Source of the DNA: Phycisphaerae bacterium
GTDB taxonomy: Bacteria > Planctomycetota > Phycisphaerae > Phycisphaerales > SM1A02
Length of the DNA stretch: 6,165 nucleotides
Direction of reading: 5' to 3'
Assembly (NCBI GenBank): GCA_002591705.1
Contig: PAAB01000021.1
Span: 45,319 to 51,483 of the forward strand
The notes under the pieces are model-generated. The model was not told where the DNA came from. It worked only from the letters and a program-made list of their open reading frames with translations, and did no database searches. This document shows positions 1-5,676 of this stretch, one piece after another. The number at the start of each line of letters is the position of its first letter. Within the stretch, counting starts at the first letter, position 1. The translations under genes were made by a program, and so were the position numbers.

Positions 1-467
1 AGGGCGATGACCCGTTGGTTCTCCCTTGCACTGCTCGACCGCATCACGATGACGTAGTCGCCATCGAGAATGCCCTCATCCCGCATCGACTCCCCCTCGA
101 CCTGGAGGGCGAAGGTTCCCCCTTGATCTCCGATCCGCGATCCGAAGAGATCCTCGATGTCCAGTTGGTCGTCCTGCTGGAACTTCTGAATCGGCAAGCC
201 GGCCGCAATACGACCCAACAGGGGGAACGTCAGTGATTCCTCCTCGTCGGGGAGAACGGAGTGGTCACAGATTGACAAAGAGCGAGCCTTGTTCCGCTCT
301 CGCTTGACGATTCCTTTTCGTTCGAGTGCGGCGACGTGTTCGAAGACCGTGACCTTGCTGACGCCGAGTCGATCGGCGAGTTCCTGCATCGTCGGGGAAC
401 AGCCCCGCTCGAGTCTCGATTCTCGAATGAGCTGCAGGACTGACAGTTGCTTCGGCGTGAGATTCAT
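1..467 (-). CDS. lexA: LexA repressor, SOS regulator (3' end cut off by window edge)
   Basis: Transcriptional repressor of the DNA-damage (SOS) response, which cleaves itself when stimulated by RecA. I translated 155 codons from ATG 467-465 to the window edge. Residues 1-52 form the winged helix-turn-helix, with a recognition region reading GVSKVTVFEHVAALERKG. The self-cleavage site is the Ala89-Gly90 bond in LLGRIAAGLPI, and the catalytic serine is Ser127 in VEGESMRDEGILDGD. Both match the S24 peptidase layout of known LexA proteins. The catalytic lysine and the end of the protein lie beyond position 1. The start fits the family, since LexA normally begins a few residues before its first helix, and a GGAG lies 8 bases upstream. 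It sits directly downstream of an unknown gene whose frame runs into it, so the two are probably co-transcribed from a promoter upstream of 882. Identity is near certain; completeness cannot be judged. Confidence 0.95.
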   Translation of the reverse strand, partial: MNLTPKQLSVLQLIRESRLERGCSPTMQELADRLGVSKVTVFEHVAALERKGIVKRERNKARSLSICDHSVLPDEEESLTFPLLGRIAAGLPIQKFQQDDQLDIEDLFGSRIGDQGGTFALQVEGESMRDEGILDGDYVIVMRSSSARENQRVIA

Positions 468-882
468 GTGATGACTCCGGGGAGTGGTAAGTGACTCGAG
501 TCGTGTGCAGTTCGGGTTGAGAGGTCGACGTCCTGTCGCTGAAGTAGTCGACCAGGGAGGCCCGGTCGGTCTTGAGTCCGTTCGAGCGACGGCACGTCGT
601 GGCCAGCCGTTGGAGATCGCTGGACCGGTCGGGTGTACGGGTACGCTGACCGTGCACCAGACCCATGATCCGTTCGAACCAGGTCGTCGGCTCGACGACC
701 AGTGTCGAGACCCGGAATGAGCCGGCTTCGTGGAGGTTCGGCAGGGGGGCGGTCGCCAGCAGGCGGCGACCACGCCCGTAGTATGCCCTGCCGTATTCGC
801 CACCGGGGCCGGTTTGAAGAAGCGGCATCTCGTCCGGAGCAGGGACTGCACGTGCTTCCTTTGGAACATTGAATCCGACCAT
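265..882 (-). CDS. Unrecognised protein encoded immediately upstream of lexA
   Basis: I do not recognise the family. The chosen start (ATG 882-880) has a near-ideal ribosome binding site, AAGGAGGA, 7 bases upstream. An in-frame ATG at 951 with a weaker AGGA would add 23 residues. The open frame gives 205 residues. The first ~115 use codons with mostly G or C in third position, as expected for a real gene here. This part begins MVGFNVPKEARAVPAPDEM and contains AYYGRGRRLLATAPLPNLHE and VEPTTWFERIMGLVHG. Residues ~116-138 are Ser/Thr/His-rich with weaker codon bias. From about residue 139 the frame overlaps lexA out of phase and becomes Arg-rich, so the true end may be earlier or a frameshift may exist. 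No signal peptide or membrane segment is seen, so a soluble cytoplasmic protein is likely. By position it is probably SOS-controlled with lexA; a damage-inducible accessory or division-control protein is conceivable but unsupported by any motif. Confidence 0.55.
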   Translation of the reverse strand: MVGFNVPKEARAVPAPDEMPLLQTGPGGEYGRAYYGRGRRLLATAPLPNLHEAGSFRVSTLVVEPTTWFERIMGLVHGQRTRTPDRSSDLQRLATTCRRSNGLKTDRASLVDYFSDRTSTSQPELHTTRVTYHSPESSHESHAEATVSPAAHSRIETRAGLFPDDAGTRRSTRRQQGHGLRTRRRTRTKRNRQARAEQGSLFVNL

Positions 883-889
883 GGTGACG

Positions 890-897
890 TCCTCCTT
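890..897 (-). promoter_or_regulatory. Strong ribosome binding site deciding the start at 882
   Basis: On the minus strand this reads AAGGAGGA and ends 7 bases before ATG 882-880. It is the best Shine-Dalgarno match I noticed in the window. It is the main reason to start the unknown gene here and not at the in-frame ATG at 951. Confidence 0.8.
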
Positions 898-903
898 CGA
901 TCT

Positions 904-938
904 GACGGGCCACCCTTCCCTCGTGGCTTGAGCCCGTC
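904..938 (-). promoter_or_regulatory. Leader hairpin just upstream of the ribosome binding site
   Basis: In the transcript of the unknown gene, GACGG pairs with CCGTC (outer stem) and GCCAC pairs with GTGGC (inner stem, 9-nt loop GAGGGAAGG). The two stems are stacked on one side, with a 6-nt bulge GCTCAA on the other. The register GACGGGC/GCCCGTC gives a competing 7-bp outer stem. The hairpin ends 6 bases before the AAGGAGGA site, so it could affect translation. I could not match it to a known riboswitch class. Confidence 0.4.
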
Positions 939-942
939 CAAC

Positions 943-958
943 CCCCAACATGTTGGGG
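943..958. promoter_or_regulatory. Perfect 16-bp palindrome, candidate LexA operator or RNA hairpin
   Basis: CCCCAACATGTTGGGG is a perfect inverted repeat with no spacer, 61 bases upstream of the start at 882. Its place at the head of the lexA-containing operon suggests a LexA autoregulation site. LexA binds dyad-symmetric operators whose sequence differs between phyla, and I do not know the motif for this group. As RNA it would also form a hairpin of 6 bp with a CATG loop. The alternative start codon ATG 951-949 lies at its centre. Confidence 0.4.
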
Positions 959-1033
959 CTTCCTGCATGCCGCTTCCATCTCGACCGGAAACCATCGGCT
1001 GCTTGACTTTCAAGATCGGATTTGATGTCCGGA

Positions 1034-1052
1034 TTACGTTAGCCTAACAGGC
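1034..1052. promoter_or_regulatory. Candidate DtxR/IdeR-type metal-regulator box
   Basis: The stretch TTACGTTAGCCTAACAGGC matches 14 of 19 positions of the DtxR/IdeR consensus TTAGGTTAGSCTAACCTAA, including the whole core GTTAGCCTAAC (1038-1048), which is an inverted repeat with one central base. It lies between the two divergent genes. A weak minus-strand promoter candidate (TTGATA at 1064-1059, 17-base spacer, TAACGT at 1041-1036) overlaps it, as does the region ahead of a plus-strand GATAAT (1071-1076). The match is seen in the sequence; binding by a metal-responsive regulator is inference. Confidence 0.4.
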
Positions 1053-1161
1053 ACCAAATATCAACTTTCGGATAATCGCCCCCTACGGCCGTTGCTGTAG
1101 TGCCATTATTGGTCCCTCCAGGCCCCGTGGAGTCCCGTTCGGGTCGGAGTAGACTGTCGGC

Positions 1162-2340
1162 ATGATCGAAACCGTAGTTGCTCCGTGTCCGCTCGAGGAC
1201 GATCTCGCCGCGTCCTGGATGCTCGACCCGGAGGTGACCTACCTGAATCACGGAAGTTTCGGAGCCAGGCCCCGTCCTGTCTTCGAGCACCAGGCCCAGT
1301 TGCGGCACGATTTCGAGACCCAGCCGGTCCAGTCCATCGTTGCCGAGATGGAGGAACTGCTGCCTTCGATCCGTGCCCGTCTGGCCGCCTTCATCGGCTC
1401 CACTCCGGATCGCGTCGATCTGGTCGCAAACGCCTCCGAAGCCGTCAACTCCATCCTGCGATCCATCGAGTTGTCGCCGGGTGACGAAATCGTGATTCCC
1501 GACCATGCCTACAACGCGGTTCACCAGACCGTCCGCTACGTCGCGCGCCGGACCGGTGCGGTCGTCAAGGTGGTCGGGATCCCATTGCCAATCGACGACC
1601 ACGACTCGATGATTCAACCGATTCTCGAGGCTCTGAGCGGCCGGACCCGGCTTCTGCTGATCGATCACATCACGTCTCCGACCGCGATCGTGTTCCCCAT
1701 CGAATCGCTGGTCCGCATCGCCCGTGAGCGTGGAATCGATGTGCTGGTCGACGGCGCCCATGGTCCCGGAATGATTCCCCTGCATCTCGATTCCCTTGGA
1801 GCGACCTGGTACGTCGGGAATCTCCACAAGTGGGTCTGTGCACCCGTCGGCGCCGCATTCATCGCCACCGACCCCTCGCGGGTTTCGACGCTGCATCCGG
1901 CCATCATCAGTCATGGCTACGAACAGGGGCACACCGAGGAGTTCAGTTGGCAGGGGACGAGGGACTACACCCCGTGGCGATGCATTCCGTTCGTTCTTGA
2001 CTGGATCGAGTCCCGCTGGGGGTGGAGCGCGTTGCGGGAGCACAACCATCGACTTGCGGTCTGGGGGCATGACCACCTGTGCGCTGCCTGGGGGGTCGAT
2101 CCGATCACTCCCCTGGACGGCAGTCTGATCGGATCCATGGCCACTCTGGAGCTTCCCGAGGGCATTCGATCCAAGCATCATTCGGATGTGGAACTGCATG
2201 ACCTGCTGCTGCGCGAACACTCCATCGAGGTCCCCATCATGGATTGGGGCGGCAAGCTGTGGTTGCGTATCTCGGCGCAGGCCTACAACCGTCCCGATGA
2301 CTACCGGCGATTGGCCGACGTGATTGCATCGATGGGGTGA
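1162..2340 (+). CDS. Class V aminotransferase-fold PLP enzyme (isopenicillin N epimerase/CefD-like)
   Basis: A cytoplasmic pyridoxal-phosphate enzyme of 392 residues, a usual full length for this family. The N-terminal NHGSFG (29-34) is the typical cofactor and substrate loop. DGAH (197-200) supplies the Asp that pairs with the PLP ring nitrogen and a nearby His. Lys223 in GNLHKW is the expected Schiff-base lysine. WQGTRD (263-268) is the conserved strip contributed across the dimer. Arg369 in WLRIS fits the substrate-carboxylate arginine. Family members include isopenicillin N epimerases, hercynylcysteine sulfoxide lyases of ergothioneine synthesis and cysteine desulfurase-like enzymes. No penicillin or ergothioneine genes are next to it, so the substrate is unknown. 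The start is the first ATG; a GGAG lies 12 bases upstream, a longer spacing than usual. It appears to be a single-gene unit diverging from the unknown gene/lexA operon, and may share its control region. Confidence 0.88.
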   Translation: MIETVVAPCPLEDDLAASWMLDPEVTYLNHGSFGARPRPVFEHQAQLRHDFETQPVQSIVAEMEELLPSIRARLAAFIGSTPDRVDLVANASEAVNSILRSIELSPGDEIVIPDHAYNAVHQTVRYVARRTGAVVKVVGIPLPIDDHDSMIQPILEALSGRTRLLLIDHITSPTAIVFPIESLVRIARERGIDVLVDGAHGPGMIPLHLDSLGATWYVGNLHKWVCAPVGAAFIATDPSRVSTLHPAIISHGYEQGHTEEFSWQGTRDYTPWRCIPFVLDWIESRWGWSALREHNHRLAVWGHDHLCAAWGVDPITPLDGSLIGSMATLELPEGIRSKHHSDVELHDLLLREHSIEVPIMDWGGKLWLRISAQAYNRPDDYRRLADVIASMG

Positions 2341-2637
2341 TGCCCCGGCCGTCGCACATGCTTCAAAAGCATTGGAAACAGGAACATTACGGGAACCACC
2401 TGCGTACCTCCTGCGGAAACTGTTCGGGTCGCCCCGGAGTATCGGATGTGACGACTGGTGAGTCTGGGTAGGACGCACCGATTCTTCCGTTCATCCGAAT
2501 GATCGTGGCGACCGTCAACCGGGGGTCGCTGATATCGATGCGCCGTCGTTGCCTTCGGAAATTGTCGATCCAACCTTGTGCTGGTTGACGATAAGACGAT
2601 TCGTTCTGTGCGAATCGAGTACACGCCGGAGAATGGG
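2341..2637. other. Gene-free stretch between the PLP enzyme and the secreted protein
   Basis: No convincing gene or RNA was seen on either strand. It holds two inverted repeats. The first is ATGCTT-CAA-AAGCAT (2358-2372), shortly after the PLP enzyme stop but without a T-run. The second is GCGACC...GGTCGC (2508-2529, 10-base loop), which could form a leader hairpin for the downstream gene. TTGACG at 2585-2590 resembles a -35 box but has no good -10 partner. An in-frame GTG at 2578 would lengthen the next protein by 20 residues but would bury its signal peptide. Confidence 0.5.
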
Positions 2638-3180
2638 ATGCGTATTGCGGCAGCGACATTGATGGCCCTTTCACTGGGTGCCAGCGCTTCGGGGAGCATC
2701 CTGTTCGATCTCGCCGGCGTCGATCAGTACGGCACGGGACTCAATCCGATCGGAAGTTTCGAAAGTGCCGATCCCGGTGCGCAGATCGATTCCATCAGCC
2801 TGATCGATGGAGTGCTCGAGACCTTCTCCAACACGAACACGCCGAATTTCGCCGACGAGGCCATTCTCGCCGTGCAGCTGGCCGATGCCGACGGCGATTC
2901 GATTCTGTACTACTTCTTTCCGTTCCCCAACCAGAGCGCATTCGGGCAGTTCGGTCCGGTGAACCTCACTGTGGATCTGCTCGATGCCGGGTACTACATC
3001 CCCGAAGACGGCGTCGTCAACGCCTTTGCGGCCAGTGTCTGGGATGACGGCAGCGGAGACCCGGCGGGCACCTGGCTCGGAGGCGTCCTCGCAATCAATC
3101 TGGTTCCGGCTCCGGGCGTGCTGGCGATCTTCGCCGGGGCTGCGTTCACCGGACGCCGCAGAAGGCGGCCACGAAACTAG
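2638..3180 (+). CDS. Small secreted protein with PEP-CTERM-type sorting tail
   Basis: A 180-residue exported protein of unknown function. The chosen ATG has GGAG 7-8 bases upstream and places a classic signal peptide at the N-terminus: MRIAAATLMALSLGASASGS, with likely cleavage near residues 17-19 (ASA/S). The middle is acidic and rich in Asp, Gly, Asn and aromatic residues, with few Lys or Arg, as in extracellular beta-rich domains. The C-terminus has the tripartite sorting signal: VPAPG at 156-160, a short hydrophobic stretch VLAIFAGAAFTG (161-172), then five Arg and PRN. Such tails are known to direct exosortase-dependent processing in PEP-CTERM systems, and the 'PAPG...GRRRR' form is common in Phycisphaerae. 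The protein is therefore probably released to or displayed on the surface. It ends about 60 bases before a strong terminator and looks monocistronic. No enzyme motif was seen. Confidence 0.85.
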   Translation: MRIAAATLMALSLGASASGSILFDLAGVDQYGTGLNPIGSFESADPGAQIDSISLIDGVLETFSNTNTPNFADEAILAVQLADADGDSILYYFFPFPNQSAFGQFGPVNLTVDLLDAGYYIPEDGVVNAFAASVWDDGSGDPAGTWLGGVLAINLVPAPGVLAIFAGAAFTGRRRRRPRN

Positions 3181-3238
3181 AACTGTGGTTGGTGCATGCC
3201 GGCTTGTTCGCTTCCGCCGGTCCTTGCCAACCGATTCC

Positions 3239-3277
3239 AGCCGGGTCACCCCGCAAGGGGGGCCCGGTTGTCTTTTT
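3239..3277 (+). terminator. Intrinsic terminator of the secreted-protein gene
   Basis: CCGGG (3241-3245) pairs with CCCGG (3263-3267). Inside it, CCCC (3249-3252) pairs with GGGG (3257-3260) around a GCAA tetraloop of the stable GNRA type. The T-rich tract TTGTCTTTTT follows at 3268-3277. The T-tract is on the plus strand only, so it serves the gene ending at 3180. It abuts the stop codon of the convergent SPOR lipoprotein gene. Confidence 0.85.
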
Positions 3278-4065
3278 CAGCTGGAGGGATCCACGGTCAC
3301 GATCATGAGTTCATGTTCGTCCATGCCCCGTGAGGCCGTAATGGCCTGCTGTCTGGTTTCGAATGAGCCGATCTGGACCAGGTAGAGCGTTCGTCCATGT
3401 CGATCGGTTCGGGTGCGAATACTGGCCGGTCCGAATCCGGACCCAGCGGCGACTCGGGTCATCATGTCCTTGGCTCTTCGGGCGCCGTCAACCTTCTTGA
3501 AGGCTCCGGCCTGAAGCGTGTAATTGCCGGCACGATCGGGGCCGGTGCTGCTGCCCATATTCGCAGTGACGTTGGTGGTGGAGCCGGAACTGGATGTGAT
3601 TCGATCCTGCCACTGCCGGGCAAGGTCGGGGCGACCGGCCTGACTCCACGCGGTTGCGGCGTGCCGGGCACAGTTCGACCGGTCGTCTCCTCGAAGCTCC
3701 GGCCATGCGTGTTCGAACTGCACGGCGGCCGCCGCGGGCTGGCCGTCCTCCAGAAGCGTCTGGCCGATCATGGCCTTGGCCCGGGCCGCGAGGACCGGGT
3801 CGGGGGAGTCGGCCGCAAGTTCGAAGGCGGCGCGGGCGGCGGTCGTACGGCCATGTCGGTAGTCGCAGAGCCCGATGAGCCAGGCGGCCTCGGGACCGTC
3901 ATTCCCGCCCCGTTCGTAGATTCGCTGGGCGTCCCGCTTCGCCAGGCTGATCGACCCGTTCTCGTACTGCCGGGAGGCGGAATCGATGGTGGGGCCGCCC
4001 TGCGGCTGGCAGCCGGTCAGAAGTGACGCGGCGATGATCATGGACGCTGCTGACGACCTGTACAT
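3277..4065 (-). CDS. SPOR-domain lipoprotein with TPR-like region
   Basis: A 262-residue envelope lipoprotein. The chosen start, ATG 4065-4063, has GGAG 8 bases upstream and gives a lipoprotein signal with lipobox LLTGC, so Cys19 should be lipidated. Two upstream in-frame ATGs (4095, 4164) would push the signal away from the N-terminus. Residues ~30-155 are Ala-rich helix pairs resembling tetratricopeptide repeats (AAWLIGLCDYRHGRTTAARA, then AMIGQTLLEDGQPAAAAVQF, then AATAWSQAGRPDLARQW). A Ser/Thr/Asn-rich linker (156-178) leads to a SPOR domain (about 182-258) with its two half-repeats, YTLQAGAFKKVDGARRAKDM and LYLVQIGSFETRQQA. SPOR domains bind glycan strands lacking stem peptides, often at the division septum, so a role in cell-wall remodelling or division is likely. 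It is transcribed away from the ligase/mqnD unit. Confidence 0.88.
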   Translation of the reverse strand: MYRSSAASMIIAASLLTGCQPQGGPTIDSASRQYENGSISLAKRDAQRIYERGGNDGPEAAWLIGLCDYRHGRTTAARAAFELAADSPDPVLAARAKAMIGQTLLEDGQPAAAAVQFEHAWPELRGDDRSNCARHAATAWSQAGRPDLARQWQDRITSSSGSTTNVTANMGSSTGPDRAGNYTLQAGAFKKVDGARRAKDMMTRVAAGSGFGPASIRTRTDRHGRTLYLVQIGSFETRQQAITASRGMDEHELMIVTVDPSS

Positions 4066-4191
4066 CACGGGGGCTCCGGAGTCTGGGGCCTTCATGAGGC
4101 CGGGTTGGATACACTGCACCGCTGAGGCCGTGCACCAGAACTGTATCGGACCTTCGGCCGGCATGTCACCAGTTCAGGGAGCACGAGAATT
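4066..4191. promoter_or_regulatory. Divergent intergenic region, probable promoters of the lipoprotein and ligase genes
   Basis: This 126-base gap must carry the start signals for both divergent genes unless either has a remote promoter. TGCACC occurs twice (4115-4120 and 4131-4136), a 16-base direct repeat. No pair of -35 and -10 boxes was convincing on either strand. AGGGAG (4176-4181), 10 bases before ATG 4192, is the likely ribosome binding site of the ligase. Confidence 0.45.
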
Positions 4192-5676
4192 ATGCGAGTC
4201 GCCCGCCCCATCGTTCGCCAGTGGCAGAGGCACCCGTTCCGGGTGTTCGCGGTCGATGATTTTCGATCCTGGAACGGGATCACGCTGTACATCATGGCTC
4301 TTCATCTGGCCCGGGCCGTGGAGCGGAAGTCGGGCCGGCCCCGTGTGGGGATCTTCCTGCCCACGTCGGGCATGACCGCGGCGGCGATCGTCGCGGGCTG
4401 GCTGCTGGGAAGGACGATCGTGCCCCTGAACTATCTGGTGTCGCGCGAGGAGCTCGAATTCATCATCGACGACGCCGAACTGGATGTGGTCATCACCGTC
4501 GGGCCGATGCTGGACCGATTCGGTTCGATGCCGCCGGGGGTGGAGGTCATCCGGATCGACGAGATGTCATTCAAGGGATTGCCCCCGTTGCGGAGGCTTC
4601 CGCGGAGGGACGACGACTTCGTGTCCGTGATCCTCTACACCTCGGGCACCTCGGGTCGCCCGAAGGGAGTCATGCTCACCAGCGGCAATCTCGCGACGAA
4701 CATCGCCCAATGCGTCGAATGGGCGAAGTTCGGACGCAACGACGGATTCATCGGCGTCCTCCCGCAGTTTCACAGTTTCGGACTGACCGTCACCACGCTG
4801 CTCCCGATGTCGATCGGGTGCCGGGTCTACTACAACGCCAAGTTCCAGGTCACGAAGGTGCTGGGCCTGCTGAAGGAACATCGTCCCTCGGCGCTGATCG
4901 CCATTCCGTCGATGTACAATGCCCTGCTGCAGTCGAAGACCGCGACACCGGATCACTTCGCCGGCGTACGGTACATCGTCTCGGGCGGCGAGCCATTGCC
5001 GGACGCCGTCTACGACGGCTTCCGGGACCGCTTCGGCGTGCGCATCTGCGAGGGGTACGGCTTGACCGAGACCGCTCCGGTGACGAACTGGACGCTGCCG
5101 GAATGCGAGCGTCGGGGGACCGTGGGGCAGCCGCTGCCGGGCGTCGAGCAGATCATCGTCGGTGAGCACGACGAGCGACTGGATCCGGGGCACGATGGTG
5201 AGATCCGGATCCGGGGCGGAAACGTCATGGCCGGCTACTTCAAGCAGCCCGATGCGACCGCAGGCGTGTTCGATGCCGAAGGATTCTTCCGTACCGGCGA
5301 CATGGGAAGAATGGACGAGCACGGCTTCCTGTCCATCACCGGTCGCATCAAGGAGATGCTGATCATCAGCGGAGAGAACGTCTTCCCCCGTGAGATGGAG
5401 GAGGTGCTGAATCGCCATCCGGCCATCTCGGACGCGGCGGTCATCGGTCAGAAGGATCCGGCCCGCGGCGAGGTCCCGGTGGCGTTCGTGGAACTCGTCG
5501 AAGGTGGGGCCATCGAGCTCGCCGAGGTCCGCGCCTTCTGCCGGGACGTGCTGCCGCCCTACAAGGTTCCTCGTGACATCAGGGTGCTCGAATCGCTGCC
5601 CAGGAATCCGACGGGCAAGATCCAGCGTCGTGCGTTGAGGCCGCTCCTCGAGACGGCGGGGGGGGAGAGCAAGTGA
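4192..5676 (+). CDS. AMP-forming acyl-CoA/acid ligase (ANL superfamily)
   Basis: A 494-residue cytoplasmic enzyme that should activate a carboxylic acid as the acyl-adenylate and transfer it to CoA or a carrier protein thiol. All core motifs are present: the phosphate loop YTSGTSGRPKGV (149-160), GYGLTETAP (288-296) with Glu293, TGD (368-370), the hinge region GRIKEMLIISGENVFP (384-399), and the C-terminal PTGK with catalytic Lys476. Length is typical for a single-domain ligase, with no carrier or acyltransferase domain attached. The sequence resembles long-chain fatty-acid ligases and the acyl-ACP synthetase half of Aas, but I cannot fix the substrate. Its stop TGA overlaps the GTG start of the mqnD-like gene, which implies translational coupling. 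Futalosine menaquinone synthesis is not known to need an acid-CoA ligase, unlike the classical pathway with MenE. Confidence 0.9.
   Translation: MRVARPIVRQWQRHPFRVFAVDDFRSWNGITLYIMALHLARAVERKSGRPRVGIFLPTSGMTAAAIVAGWLLGRTIVPLNYLVSREELEFIIDDAELDVVITVGPMLDRFGSMPPGVEVIRIDEMSFKGLPPLRRLPRRDDDFVSVILYTSGTSGRPKGVMLTSGNLATNIAQCVEWAKFGRNDGFIGVLPQFHSFGLTVTTLLPMSIGCRVYYNAKFQVTKVLGLLKEHRPSALIAIPSMYNALLQSKTATPDHFAGVRYIVSGGEPLPDAVYDGFRDRFGVRICEGYGLTETAPVTNWTLPECERRGTVGQPLPGVEQIIVGEHDERLDPGHDGEIRIRGGNVMAGYFKQPDATAGVFDAEGFFRTGDMGRMDEHGFLSITGRIKEMLIISGENVFPREMEEVLNRHPAISDAAVIGQKDPARGEVPVAFVELVEGGAIELAEVRAFCRDVLPPYKVPRDIRVLESLPRNPTGKIQRRALRPLLETAGGESK

Noticed and set aside
464..979. Minus-strand open frame ending at ATGA on the lexA start
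   Set aside because: Arg/Ser/Pro-rich with poor codon bias, while the alternative frame has the strong ribosome binding site. Kept only as a possible frameshift end in the findings.
1003..1031. Plus-strand promoter from TTGACT at 1003-1008
   Set aside because: No -10 hexamer resembling TATAAT at 16-18 bases spacing.
883..1035. Known riboswitch (cobalamin, SAM, guanidine, glycine or c-di-GMP) in the leader of the unknown gene
   Set aside because: I compared the core motifs from memory and none aligned; only generic hairpins remain.
2358..2372. ATGCTT-CAA-AAGCAT as terminator of the PLP enzyme gene
   Set aside because: AT-rich 6-bp stem with no following T-run, too weak for an intrinsic terminator.
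1039..2478. Long minus-strand open frame opposite the PLP enzyme
   Set aside because: It mirrors the plus-strand gene, which has all family motifs. Its Asp/Gly/Arg/Gln-rich composition is typical of an antisense shadow in GC-rich DNA.
2671..3249. Minus-strand open frame opposite the PEP-CTERM-type gene
   Set aside because: It covers the reverse complement of a gene with a clear signal peptide and sorting tail, and also spans the terminator.
3397..4026. Plus-strand Gly-rich open frame opposite the SPOR lipoprotein
   Set aside because: Antisense shadow; the minus strand has a lipobox and a SPOR domain.
4567..5418. Minus-strand open frame inside the ligase gene
   Set aside because: Shadow of a ligase with complete motifs; no recognisable domain.
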